Positions 1-8,071 of a stretch of 64,000 bases of DNA are shown here, piece by piece (within the stretch, counting starts at the first letter, position 1; each line of letters opens with the position of its first letter). Below the pieces are notes generated by a model that saw nothing but the letters and a program-made list of their open reading frames with translations, ran no database searches and was not told the origin of the DNA. Source of the stretch: Gracilinema caldarium DSM 7334 (GTDB taxonomy: Bacteria > Spirochaetota > Spirochaetia > Treponematales > Breznakiellaceae); contig NC_015732.1 of assembly GCF_000219725.1 (NCBI RefSeq), positions 1,922,001 through 1,986,000 on the forward strand. The letters run 5' to 3'. Made by a program: the position numbers and the translations under genes.

Positions 1-641
1 GATGCTTTTGCAGCGATCTTCATGTTTTCCTGCATGGTCTTAGCGCCCCAGATGACCAGGGCAACCAGGAAGAAGGCACTGGGGGCCATAATCATGATGG
101 TCCAGGGAGTAAAGGCTTCGCCCATAAGGCTTGTCAGGACCGGAATACCGAAAAGACTGCCGAATCCCAGGATTTCCCGCACCACCGCAATGAGCATGAG
201 GACCGCCATATAACCAAAACCGCTGGTTAAGCCATCCCAGAAAGACAGGAGGGGCGGATTGGAACGGGCAAAACCTTCGGCCCGGCCCATGATGATACAG
301 TTGGTGATGATGAGTCCTACATAGGGGCCCAGGGACCGGGAAATATCAGGCAGGTAGGCCCTGAGTACAATATCAATAATGATAACATAGAAGGATATGA
401 CCAGCACCTGGACAATCATTCGGACCTTATTGGGGATAAGCTTATTCATCGCAGAAATGCTCATACTGGAAAATGCGGTGGTCAGGCTCACCCCAATGGT
501 CATAATTGCCGTATTGGTCAGGTTATTGGTTACCGCCAGGGTCGAACAGATACCCAAAACCTGAATAAAGATGGGATTATTCCACCAGAGGTTCTGTACC
601 AGAATTTCAGCAGCGGGGCTACGTTTTTTCGCTGGGCTCAT
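1..641 (-). CDS. nqrD: Na+-NQR subunit D / RnfE-family membrane protein (3' end outside window)
   Basis: Integral membrane subunit of the Na+-translocating NADH:quinone oxidoreductase (or homologous Rnf complex), which couples electron transfer to ion export across the inner membrane. About 213 residues are visible, close to the family's full length. They are very hydrophobic, with NPIFIQVLGICSTLAVTN near the N-terminus and GLIITNCIIMGRAEGFA in the middle, both typical of NqrD/RnfE. The ATG overlaps the nqrC stop codon (ATGA), indicating translational coupling. The NqrD wording is preferred over RnfE because the neighbouring B subunit looks NqrB-like. Confidence 0.85.
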   Translation of the reverse strand, partial: MSPAKKRSPAAEILVQNLWWNNPIFIQVLGICSTLAVTNNLTNTAIMTIGVSLTTAFSSMSISAMNKLIPNKVRMIVQVLVISFYVIIIDIVLRAYLPDISRSLGPYVGLIITNCIIMGRAEGFARSNPPLLSFWDGLTSGFGYMAVLMLIAVVREILGFGSLFGIPVLTSLMGEAFTPWTIMIMAPSAFFLVALVIWGAKTMQENMKIAAKA

Positions 642-1255
642 TGGAGGCCTCCCTTATCACGGAGTGTTTTAAACATGCGTAGTTCCTTGTTTACAATATC
701 CTCTATAGCCTGGCTCGTACGGGATGCACCGGTTACCGCATCTACCTGGCTGTTATCAGGGTCTGGATCTCCCTTCCCGCTTCCCTGGCGGACCGCAATG
801 CCCTCGGGACCAATTTTTTCACCCCTGAACTGGGTTTGGAACCACGCTTCATCGATGCGGCCCCCAAGGCCTGGGGTTTCATTATGAGCAAGGATCCGGA
901 AACCCTCTATCCGCTCGACCTGCTGGTCCACCGCCAGAATCGCCTGGATGGTACCCCAGAGGCCAGGACCGGCAACCTTGGTGGCATATCTGGGCTGACC
1001 ATCTACGGTAGCCTTGTATATAAGGCCTGCATCGGTCTTAAGGGTCGAAACCTGAGCATCATAGAGGGAGTCCACTTCGCCTGGGGCGGAGTACCCTATC
1101 CCCAGGGCAGACAAAATGGCGGACCGTTCGGCAAAGCGCCGATTGGCCGCAACCCTGTCTTTGGTAAGCTCATTGGCTAAAGCAAGGAAAAACACAAACA
1201 CCATACAGATGATGAAGGTAAAAAGTACTGTATAGAGCATGCTGTCCCGTTTCAT
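638..1255 (-). CDS. nqrC: Na+-NQR subunit C / RnfG-like FMN-binding protein
   Basis: Covalent-flavin subunit of the same respiratory complex. One N-terminal membrane helix (about residues 7-27) is followed by a periplasmic FMN-binding domain. The flavinylation motif near the C-terminus reads DAVTGAS-RTS. In the family FMN is bound through a phosphoester to the last residue of the S/T-G-A-T/S motif, so here serine would replace the commoner threonine. At 205 aa it is closer to RnfG than to classical NqrC (about 250 aa). Start and stop both overlap neighbours by ATGA, which fits an nqrB-C-D operon. Confidence 0.85.
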   Translation of the reverse strand: MKRDSMLYTVLFTFIICMVFVFFLALANELTKDRVAANRRFAERSAILSALGIGYSAPGEVDSLYDAQVSTLKTDAGLIYKATVDGQPRYATKVAGPGLWGTIQAILAVDQQVERIEGFRILAHNETPGLGGRIDEAWFQTQFRGEKIGPEGIAVRQGSGKGDPDPDNSQVDAVTGASRTSQAIEDIVNKELRMFKTLRDKGGLQ

Positions 1256-2247
1256 TGTGCACCCCCTGTGGTTTTCTGCGCACCAGCCGACGCTGATGGT
1301 GCAGACTTCTCTGCTGCGGGAACCTGAGGGGCAGTAGCCGCTTTCGGCTTTTTGCCTGTTACCAGGTCATCGAACATGGAGGCTGCCGTATTAGCCAGAA
1401 GGACGGCAAAACTGGTACCCTCGGGGAACAGGGCGAAACTTCTGATGAGCACCACTGAAACACCGATGACCGTTCCATAGAGCCACTGGGCCAGAGGCTT
1501 CTTAGGCGCCGTGACCGGATCGGTAGCCATAAAGACCGCCACATAAAGGAAACTCCCCACTAAAAGGGATTCCATGGGAAGCACCCGGGAAACCCCCGCT
1601 AAAAGGAGGGCACCGTTCAGAAGAACCGCCGAACCGATCGTAGAGGCTATAAGCCGCCAGCTTGCGGTTTTGGTGGCAATAAGGTAAATAGCCGCCAGAA
1701 GAATCAGGATAACCGAACTTTCTCCCATGGAACCCATACGGAATCCTGTTATGGCATTAAGCACCGAAAGGGGCTCACCCTGACGGAGCTGGGCCAGCGG
1801 CGTGGCTGCCGTCATGCCATCTACCGGATAGCCCCACAGACCTGCGGAAGCGCCAAAAGCGCCGGGCTCAACAAAACCAGCCTGCAGAATCGTGGCAAAG
1901 GAAATATATACAAAAAGCCGCCCGGCAATGGCCACATTAAAGATATTTCGGCCAAAACCGCCGTACACCTCTTTGGCCATGAAAACGGCGAAGACAATGC
2001 CTACCGCAACAATCCAGAGGGGGACCACCGGCGGCATGGACAGGGTGTACAGGGCACAGGTTACAAGAACCGCTTCACTGACCTTTTTACCCCGTTTTTT
2101 TTCAAATAGATACTCTACCGCCACCCCCAGAGGAAACACCACCAGGGCAGTTAGGATTGGACGTAATCCATAGAGATATATAGAAAACAGAAAAATAGGC
2201 GCAAGACTGTAGAGCACCTTGCGCATGATCGGTTGTTTTTGAAACAA
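1252..2247 (-). CDS. nqrB: Na+-NQR subunit B / RnfD-family membrane protein
   Basis: Polytopic flavoprotein subunit of Na+-NQR. The stretch KEVYGGFGRNIFNVAIAGR matches the NqrB signature better than the RnfD one, and DGMTAATPLA is the covalent FMN site (Thr in the DGxxxAT motif). It is short for NqrB (331 aa) and ends in an Ala/Pro/Ser-rich tail. The start is taken as the TTG at 2247, because an AGGAGG sits five bases upstream; an in-frame ATG at 2226 is the alternative. No nqrA or rnfC gene precedes it, as the next gene upstream is lplA. Confidence 0.82.
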   Translation of the reverse strand: MFQKQPIMRKVLYSLAPIFLFSIYLYGLRPILTALVVFPLGVAVEYLFEKKRGKKVSEAVLVTCALYTLSMPPVVPLWIVAVGIVFAVFMAKEVYGGFGRNIFNVAIAGRLFVYISFATILQAGFVEPGAFGASAGLWGYPVDGMTAATPLAQLRQGEPLSVLNAITGFRMGSMGESSVILILLAAIYLIATKTASWRLIASTIGSAVLLNGALLLAGVSRVLPMESLLVGSFLYVAVFMATDPVTAPKKPLAQWLYGTVIGVSVVLIRSFALFPEGTSFAVLLANTAASMFDDLVTGKKPKAATAPQVPAAEKSAPSASAGAQKTTGGAQ

Positions 2248-2248
2248 G

Positions 2249-2268
2249 GTATCCTCCTCTCGGATACC
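2249..2268 (-). promoter_or_regulatory. Hairpin enclosing the nqrB ribosome binding site
   Basis: GGTATCC and GGATACC form a perfect 7-bp inverted repeat around a 6-base loop. The AGGAGG of nqrB lies in the loop and the 3' arm, directly before the TTG start. Such a helix could limit ribosome access, but function is inferred only. Confidence 0.4.
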
Positions 2269-2369
2269 AGTATATGGAGTCTAAAAAATTTATCAAGCTA
2301 TTTTTATTGATTTTTAATAATTATTACTAATTTGGACTTATATGAGACCATCGGGGACGTCTGCCCCAG

Positions 2370-2430
2370 GTAACATGCCCCCACGTAATACACCCCGGCG
2401 TAACACACCCCAACGTGTATCCCCCCCCCC
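2370..2430. repeat. Degenerate 15-bp tandem repeat with a C10 tract
   Basis: Four units begin at 2370, 2385, 2400 and 2415, each with the pattern GTAAYAYRCCCC plus three bases. The last unit has decayed into a run of ten C (2421-2430). The tract lies between the lplA stop and the nqrB start. Nothing else is recognised in 2269-2443. Confidence 0.6.
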
Positions 2431-2443
2431 GTGTAACCAGGGA

Positions 2444-3208
2444 TTATCGCTTCAGATTCCAGTCCTCACTGGCAAAACGGGAACGGGCAAGGTTCTCTGC
2501 CCGTTCAAGTTCTGCCGCCGACGGTTGCTCGACGACCAGGTTCAGATCCAGGGCTTCTCTAAAGCCCTGTTCCAGAGCCATGGACACTGCATCGAAGGAG
2601 ACAGTACGGCCCAGGATCCTTGAAAGACTCGTTACCCGCTCTTTAACATCCGCAATCGCCTTGCCCCGCGCCTTTTCTGAAGGGACCTTGAGCAAGGTGA
2701 ACATAAGGTCCACATCCACATCGAGGAGGATGGTACCATGCTGGAGGATACAGCCGAGCTTTCTTGTCTGGGCATTGCCGGAAATCTTCCTGCCTCCCAC
2801 TACAATATCATTGATCGGAGCAAATTCCGCAGTTACCCCCAGTTTTGCAAGCCCTGCTACGATGCCCTGACAGAGCCTGCCATAGCTTGCCAGAATGTTC
2901 TGGTCTGCCAGAGGATGGTCAAAGGGAAGAACGATGCTGTAGGTTACTTCAGATTGATGAAAGACTGCCCCGCCGCCGGTAATGCGCCGGACCGTATCGA
3001 TGCCATGCTGGCGGCAGGCAGACAAATCGACCTCTTCCTGCATCCCCTGAAAATATCCAATTGATATAGCCGGGGGCTGCCAGCCATAGAAACGAAGGGT
3101 TGGCGGTGCCTTAGCGGCGGCTACGGCCTCAAGAATTGCCTGATCAAGACCCATATTATAGAAGGCATTATGAAAACCTGTTCTGAGTAAGCGCCACTGG
3201 TAAGCCAT
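2444..3208 (-). CDS. lplA: Lipoate-protein ligase A (catalytic domain)
   Basis: Transfers lipoate, through lipoyl-AMP, to the lipoyl domains of 2-oxoacid dehydrogenases or GcvH. It belongs to the biotin/lipoate A/B ligase fold, with LRFYGWQPPAISIGYFQ early in the chain and the signature RRITGGGAVFHQSEVTYS around residues 75-92. At 254 aa it lacks the C-terminal accessory domain of E. coli LplA, which seems to be encoded by the gene immediately upstream. A GGAGGG seven bases before the ATG supports the start. Confidence 0.88.
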   Translation of the reverse strand: MAYQWRLLRTGFHNAFYNMGLDQAILEAVAAAKAPPTLRFYGWQPPAISIGYFQGMQEEVDLSACRQHGIDTVRRITGGGAVFHQSEVTYSIVLPFDHPLADQNILASYGRLCQGIVAGLAKLGVTAEFAPINDIVVGGRKISGNAQTRKLGCILQHGTILLDVDVDLMFTLLKVPSEKARGKAIADVKERVTSLSRILGRTVSFDAVSMALEQGFREALDLNLVVEQPSAAELERAENLARSRFASEDWNLKR

Positions 3209-3222
3209 GTCATTACCCTCCG

Positions 3223-3561
3223 TTATGCAGTTGGATATGAGGTCCCGTTCATGGTCCGGGCTTCCTGAGCTTCTGATGAGTCAGCTGCTATGGCAGCAGT
3301 GCGGATCAGTTCTGCAAGTCCCGATCCGCTTATACCCTGCAGTTCCAGCCCTAACTGCTGGGCCAGTTCAGTAAAACGGTCCTCCAGAGTTTCCAGACTG
3401 GTTCCTGACAAGGCTGATTCAAGATTTTCAAAGGCTTCTTCAGGAACTGCAAAGAAGTCCCCCCGGATCTGGATGGATCTGATGACAGGCCCTTCCAGTT
3501 CTGCGGTAAAACGGATCAGCTTACAGCCTGCCGGCTTCCCTACTCCCTGCAGTATCATCAT
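3223..3561 (-). CDS. Stand-alone lipoate-ligase C-terminal (LplB-like) domain
   Basis: A small protein (about 112 aa) that resembles the accessory domain normally fused to the end of LplA. The KLIRFTAELEGPVIRSIQIRGDFF stretch and a following E-x2-L-x2-L-xG pattern fit that domain. Split ligases in which this domain is needed for lipoyl-AMP formation are known in archaea. The start is the first of two adjacent ATGs at 3561, placed by a GGGGGAGGAAC ribosome site; in-frame upstream codons lack one. Its stop is 14 bases from the lplA start, so the two probably act together. Confidence 0.7.
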   Translation of the reverse strand: MMILQGVGKPAGCKLIRFTAELEGPVIRSIQIRGDFFAVPEEAFENLESALSGTSLETLEDRFTELAQQLGLELQGISGSGLAELIRTAAIAADSSEAQEARTMNGTSYPTA

Positions 3562-3597
3562 TGTTCCTCCCCCTTTTGTCTTCCGGTTCATGAAACA

Positions 3598-4509
3598 TCA
3601 TCGCTCCCCCTCCCCTGCGATCCCTTCATGAGCGGTGTGCTTTCCTCCGGTACCGTCATGCCAGGCTTCCTGGGCATGGTAACTCGTACGGGCAAAGGGA
3701 CTTGCAACTACGGTGCTAAAGCCCTTTTCCCGGCCGATCCGGGCATATTCCCTGAATTGGTCCGGATGAATATATGCAACTACAGGTAACTGCTTCGGGC
3801 CGGGCTGAAGATATTGACCTAACACCAGAACGTCCACGCCAACTGAACGGAGATCATCCATGGCCGAGAGCACCTCATCAACCTGTTCTCCGAGACCAAG
3901 TAACATACTCGATTTGGTTACCGAAATCCCACCCTGTTTTGCAAGATACAGGGTATGGAGACTCTTTTCGTAGGAAGCCCGCCTATCACGAACCTGCTGA
4001 AGGGACCGGACTGTTTCTATATTATGGGCCACCACGTCGGGCCTGGCTTCGAGAACTGCTTCGATTTCTCCTTCTACAAAATCGGGTATGAGCACCTCGA
4101 CCCGGACAGCGGGGTTCAGATCCTTTATGGCCCGGATGCAGCAGGCAAAGTGATGGGCTCCCCGGTCTGCAAGGTCATCCCGATCCACCGAAGTGAGGAC
4201 CGCATATTTGAGTCCCAATTCCTGGACCGCCAGAGCAAGCTGTTCTGCTTCTTCCGGAAGCACGGGCTGACCGGTTTTCGCAGTAGCGACCGCGCAGAAA
4301 CGGCATTTTCGCGTACAGGTATCCCCCAGAATCATAAAGGTGGCGGTTCCCGCCCCCCAGCATTCACCCTTGTTAGGACAGCGGGCTTCGTCACAGACCG
4401 TATGGAGGGACCGGCGTTCGAGAATCGCTGTGACATGCTGCCAGGTCTCGCCAGAAGGTACTTTCACCCGAATCCATTCGGGCTTTCGCAGGGGTGTTAT
4501 TCTAGACAT
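3598..4509 (-). CDS. lipA: Lipoyl synthase
   Basis: Radical-SAM enzyme inserting two sulfurs into protein-bound octanoate. The family's N-terminal auxiliary cluster motif C-x4-C-x5-C is present (CDEARCPNKGEC), followed by the radical SAM motif C-x3-C-x2-C (CTRKCRFC). DRDDLADRGAHHFA and VAHNIETV are further signature regions. The start is uncertain: 4509 begins at MSRITPLRKPEW, which aligns with the usual N-terminus, while 4557 would add 16 residues, and neither has a clear ribosome site. It is clustered with lplA, so the block covers both lipoate scavenging and synthesis. Confidence 0.9.
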   Translation of the reverse strand: MSRITPLRKPEWIRVKVPSGETWQHVTAILERRSLHTVCDEARCPNKGECWGAGTATFMILGDTCTRKCRFCAVATAKTGQPVLPEEAEQLALAVQELGLKYAVLTSVDRDDLADRGAHHFACCIRAIKDLNPAVRVEVLIPDFVEGEIEAVLEARPDVVAHNIETVRSLQQVRDRRASYEKSLHTLYLAKQGGISVTKSSMLLGLGEQVDEVLSAMDDLRSVGVDVLVLGQYLQPGPKQLPVVAYIHPDQFREYARIGREKGFSTVVASPFARTSYHAQEAWHDGTGGKHTAHEGIAGEGER

Positions 4510-4557
4510 GAGATGAGTATAAACAACAATTAACTTATTTACCAAGAGCCTTGTCAT

Positions 4558-4801
4558 GAAAGGTGTCTCATTCCCAGATTCTTCATTGCGAAGTTCTCCA
4601 TTACTAATATTTTGTTTAATTTTTCCAATATCAAAAATTTATTAATCTAATTCTCGATCAATTAAAAATTTAGTTTTATACCTTGACCGTTTAGGAATGC
4701 TGTTTCATGATAATTAAAAATGCGGTTTCCTGCCTGTGAGTCAGTTTCGGCGGCCATATGCATAATCGCTGTCATATAGCTATGGTTCAGCCCTGGCCTC
4801 T
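4558..4801. other. Intergenic region between lipA and intI
   Basis: AT-rich spacer between two minus-strand genes. I see no open reading frame, tRNA or convincing terminator; it must hold the lipA promoter. Confidence 0.5.
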
Positions 4802-6088
4802 CTAAGGTGATAACCGAGCCAATGCTTCTATGGGACTGATGACACCCCGCTTATTCTTGACAGCCACATGGGTGTAGATCATGGTTGTTTCCACATGGGA
4901 ATGTCCAAGCAGTTCCTGTATGGTTCGGATGTCGTACCCATCTTCTAAAAGATGGGTGGCAAAGCTGTGCCGTAAAGTATGGGCCGAGGCTAGCTTATTG
5001 ATACCCGCAGATCGAACCGCATCATGAATCTGTCGCTGCAGCACCGAAGGATGCATGTGCCAATAGGCACTTGTACCGGTTCGTTCATCGTTAAAGATGG
5101 TTTTTGATGGGAACAGCCAGTACCAGGTCCACTCATATTGGGCGGCAGGATATTTCAGGGCAAGTGCCTCAGGCAAATACACACCGGCGGCCCCCTTCTT
5201 GCGGTCCCGCTCCCATCGCAGATGCAGGTCGTCCAGGTATGCCCGCATGGGACTATGCAATACCTTAGGAAAGAGCGTGAGCCTGTCCTTGCCCCCCTTG
5301 CCTGAACGGACTTCCAGGGTTTCATCATCGAAATTAAGGTCCTTAACCCGCAGGGAAAGGCATTCTTCGAGCCGTATACCACTAGCGTACATGAGGGAAG
5401 CCATAAGACGGTAGGGGGATTGTAAATGGGAAAGAAGCTGGCCCACTTCAGCACGGGTGAGTACCACCGGTAAACGCCGACGCCGCTTTGCTCGAAGTGC
5501 CGAAGCAAGCCCATCCACATCAACATGAAGAACAACCCGAAATAAAAGAAGCAAAGCATTAAAAGCCTGTTCCTGGGTAGCTGCAGAGATTTTCCGTTGT
5601 ACCGCCAGGTAACTTAAGTAGGATCGCAGGTGATGTGCCGTAATACGGGGCTGTTCATCCCGCCATTCAGGTTTGATGAACCTTTCTACATAGTCCAGAA
5701 AGCGGTTGGTCCATGCAAGGTAGGCCTTTTCGGTGCGCAGCGCCAGATGCTTAATCCTGATATGATCCTGTATGGACCGGTACACTTGAGCGCGGTAGGC
5801 AATCCAGGGATTCTGATCCGACTCGACAGGCGCCTTTTTATTCCCCTTCATTGTATCGATAAACAGCAGGTACATCGACACCGCTCTTTGAGCCTGAGTA
5901 ACTACATAGTTCTTTTTATAGCTTGATAAATGTTGTATAAAATTTTGAACGGCACCCTCACGATTCTGTTCCCATTGAGGAAATGCTCTACAGAACCTTT
6001 CAACCCAATAACAGATCCAGGAAATATCCTTATCAGAAAAATGGTTACTCTGCTTTAAAAAATGGGAAAACCTGCTGAGATCAGGCAT
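4802..6088 (-). CDS. intI: Integron integrase (tyrosine recombinase) with N-terminal extension
   Basis: Site-specific recombinase that captures and shuffles cassettes by attC x attI and attC x attC recombination. Catalytic residues are visible as R239 (ASGIRLEE), K264 or K267, H370 and R373 (HTLRHSFATHL), H396 (LGHSHVETT) and Y405 (MIYTHV). The insertion around residues 307-328 (ALKYPAAQYEWTWYWLFPS), before the HxxR box, is the domain that separates integron integrases from other tyrosine recombinases. The core-binding domain begins near residue 105 (IRIKHLALRTEKAYLAW). The first 100 or so residues are extra compared with a typical 320-340-aa IntI and look helical. An AGGAG six bases before the ATG supports this start. 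It is divergent from the array, the classical layout. Confidence 0.97.
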   Translation of the reverse strand: MPDLSRFSHFLKQSNHFSDKDISWICYWVERFCRAFPQWEQNREGAVQNFIQHLSSYKKNYVVTQAQRAVSMYLLFIDTMKGNKKAPVESDQNPWIAYRAQVYRSIQDHIRIKHLALRTEKAYLAWTNRFLDYVERFIKPEWRDEQPRITAHHLRSYLSYLAVQRKISAATQEQAFNALLLLFRVVLHVDVDGLASALRAKRRRRLPVVLTRAEVGQLLSHLQSPYRLMASLMYASGIRLEECLSLRVKDLNFDDETLEVRSGKGGKDRLTLFPKVLHSPMRAYLDDLHLRWERDRKKGAAGVYLPEALALKYPAAQYEWTWYWLFPSKTIFNDERTGTSAYWHMHPSVLQRQIHDAVRSAGINKLASAHTLRHSFATHLLEDGYDIRTIQELLGHSHVETTMIYTHVAVKNKRGVISPIEALARLSP

Positions 6089-6331
6089 GACATGCTCCTA
6101 TTCATAAACATCGCATGGCAAACATACTGTTCTGTAGATTGTAGGTCATGGATGCAGAAGTCACCTGCTGTTGTCGCCTTCTTGCTCCTGTATGGATTTT
6201 CTCAGGCGCTTCAAAGAAAAAACTGAAATACAATAGGCCCCCTTATATAGTTTTCTTGCAAATAGTACGGTAGGATATCATATATCGCTTTAATGAAAGA
6301 TAAGATAAGAAGAGAAGATTGATAGCCGGTA

Positions 6332-6350
6332 AACATTTCGAAGAAATGTT
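6332..6350. promoter_or_regulatory. Perfect palindrome next to Pc (candidate operator)
   Basis: AACATTTC-GAA-GAAATGTT is an 8+3+8 perfect inverted repeat in the intI-attI intergenic region. Its right end overlaps the first two bases of the proposed -35 box of the cassette promoter. It does not match a LexA box that I know. An operator for Pc or intI, or an accessory attI site, is inferred. Confidence 0.5.
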
Positions 6351-6377
6351 GCAAGCTCCCATATAGAGGGGTATAAT
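6349..6377 (+). promoter_or_regulatory. Candidate cassette promoter Pc
   Basis: TTGCAA, a 17-base spacer and a consensus TATAAT directed into the array. Predicted transcription would start around 6384, a few bases before the recombination point, so every newly inserted first cassette would be transcribed. Confidence 0.7.
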
Positions 6378-6394
6378 ATGGTAGATGTTAGAAG
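6378..6394 (+). other. attI core (cassette insertion point)
   Basis: The core GTTAGAA starts at 6387 and the crossover is expected between G6387 and T6388. The downstream bases are identical to the start of the other two Mrr cassettes at 22072 and 24854, which fixes the junction. The left limit of attI cannot be set from the sequence alone. Confidence 0.75.
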
Positions 6395-6424
6395 GACCCT
6401 CTGGGCGATAAAAAAGGAAAACCA

Positions 6425-7342
6425 ATGATACCTGATTATCAATCTTGTATGTTACCATTATTAAAATTTGCTTCTGATGAAAAAGTACATACTCTTCCAG
6501 AAGCAGTAGTATATATTGCTTCGTTATTCAATTTGACGGAAGAAGAAAAGAAACAAATGTTACCGAGTGGAACGCAAACTATAATTTTTAATAGAGTTGG
6601 TTGGGCTAAGACTTACTTAAAAAAGGCTGGATTACTTGAAGATCCAAAACGAGCTACATTTAGAATAACAAAAAGAGGAATAGACCTTTTAAAAGAAAAT
6701 CCACCCGAAATAAATACCAAATACTTAGCTCGGTATGAAGAATTTGTTGCATTTCAAAACAAGAAGTCTGAAAAAAATAAAAATAAAAATGTTATTTCTG
6801 AAGAAACAGAAAGTAATATTACCCCAGAGGAATCCATTGAATTTGGTTTCCAAAAATTAAAGGATTCTGTTTCTGAAGATATAATAAATAAAATCAAAGA
6901 ATGCTCTTCTAATTTTTTTGAGAAACTTGTAGTTGAGTTATTGGTCAAAATGGGTTACGGCGGTACATTAAAAGAAGCTGGTCAAGTTCTAGGAAAATCA
7001 GGAGATGGTGGAATAGATGGAATCATAAAAGAAGACAAGCTTGGATTAGATGTAATATATATACAAGCAAAAAGATGGGAAAATGTAGTTGGAAGACCAG
7101 AAATACAAAAATTCGCTGGAGCCCTATTAGGTCAAAAGGCTAAAAAAGGTATTTTTATAACAACTTCATGGTTTACAAATGACGCTTTAGATTTTGTTAA
7201 AAATTTAGATAGTAAAATAGTATTAATTGACGGGGAAATGCTTACAGATTTAATGATTGAATATAATCTAGGTGTTTCAACATATAAAATTTATGAGTTA
7301 AAAAGAATTGATAATGATTATTTTGTAGAAGACGACTTCTAA
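6425..7342 (+). CDS. Mrr-type restriction endonuclease (cassette 1)
   Basis: A modification-dependent or site-specific DNA endonuclease is expected. The N-terminal half (residues 1-105) has the winged-helix Mrr N-terminal domain (PEAVVYIASLFNLTEEE; RITKRGIDLL). A charged linker (about 110-140) follows, then a PD-(D/E)xK catalytic domain with E171, D198 (DGGIDG), Q214 and K216 (IYIQAKRW). No methyltransferase is in the cassette, which fits a type IV Mrr enzyme. As first cassette it lies 35-40 bases from Pc. The TAA stop is supplied by the attC R'' core. The encoded protein is identical in cassettes 15 and 18. Confidence 0.9.
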   Translation: MIPDYQSCMLPLLKFASDEKVHTLPEAVVYIASLFNLTEEEKKQMLPSGTQTIIFNRVGWAKTYLKKAGLLEDPKRATFRITKRGIDLLKENPPEINTKYLARYEEFVAFQNKKSEKNKNKNVISEETESNITPEESIEFGFQKLKDSVSEDIINKIKECSSNFFEKLVVELLVKMGYGGTLKEAGQVLGKSGDGGIDGIIKEDKLGLDVIYIQAKRWENVVGRPEIQKFAGALLGQKAKKGIFITTSWFTNDALDFVKNLDSKIVLIDGEMLTDLMIEYNLGVSTYKIYELKRIDNDYFVEDDF

Positions 7343-7435
7343 CAATTGCTTTAAGCAGATTCGCCTATTGTCACGGTTCTTGCTTACACAAGAACGCGTG
7401 CCAATGACGGCTCACTGCTTAAGCAAATGTTAGGA
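7337..7435 (+). repeat. attC site 1
   Basis: 99-bp site of the TTTAAGCAG/CTGCTTAAGC type. R'' TTCTAAC contains the mrr stop codon; R' is ATG^TTAGGA with crossover after G7429. Confidence 0.93.
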
Positions 7436-7459
7436 TGACGCTTCGCGCAAGGAGATAAT

Positions 7460-7879
7460 ATGAAGGATGAAAAACCTGTATTAGCGGATGAAACTATTGA
7501 ACCAAGCGAAAAAGTATTAAAAGGTGTTCTAAAAAGTGTTTACCCAATTTACAAAGAACTGATTGATGAAATAACATCAGAAAATTACAAATTGAATGTC
7601 GAATGGAAATACTACAAAGATGGAAAATCCTGGCTATGTAAAGTTGTAAATAAAAAGCGAACAATTTTTTGGATTTCAGTATGGGAAGAATACTTTAAAG
7701 TAGCGTTTTATTTCACAGAAAACTTCGATGAACAAATTACAAATTCAGGAATAAGTGAAAGCATTATAAAACAATATATGGAAAACAAACCAATTGGAAA
7801 ATTGAAGCCACTGACAATTGATGTAAATAGTAATGAATTAATAAAAGAAATAATAAGATTAATTAATATAAGAAAGTAG
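7460..7879 (+). CDS. DUF3788-family protein (cassette 2)
   Basis: A 139-aa soluble protein. The central KDGKSWLCKVVNKKRTIFWI and the following EEYFKVAFYFTE resemble DUF3788, a small family of unknown function common in mobile cassettes. No catalytic motif is apparent. A mini-hairpin (CGC-TTC-GCG) and AAGGAG lie just upstream of the ATG. Family assignment is from memory of the motif pattern. Confidence 0.7.
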   Translation: MKDEKPVLADETIEPSEKVLKGVLKSVYPIYKELIDEITSENYKLNVEWKYYKDGKSWLCKVVNKKRTIFWISVWEEYFKVAFYFTENFDEQITNSGISESIIKQYMENKPIGKLKPLTIDVNSNELIKEIIRLINIRK

Positions 7880-7884
7880 AAGAA

Positions 7885-8011
7885 TCCTAACAAGCGCTTC
7901 AACCTGACAAATCCTTTGGCACGGTTATGCGCTGTCGAGGACTCGGCGCAAACCGCGCCAAGCCTTCGCTTCGCTCAGGCACGGATTTCCAGGTTAAGCG
8001 CGATGTTAGAT
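7885..8011 (+). repeat. attC site 2
   Basis: 127-bp site, R'' TCCTAAC, L'' GCTTCAACCTG, L' CAGGTTAAGC, then GCGATG^TTAGATG. R' spacer differs (GCGATG instead of AAATG). Confidence 0.92.
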
Positions 8012-8071
8012 GGACCCTTCGGGCTGAATACAAGAATTGTTTTGTCATAATTGATAGACATGGAGAATATT

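Noticed and set aside
6120-6145. Possible LexA box near the intI start (CTGTTCTGTAG / GAACAGTATGTTTG)
   Set aside because: Neither CTGT-N8-ACAG nor GAAC-N4-GTTC spacing is met, so SOS control of intI cannot be claimed.
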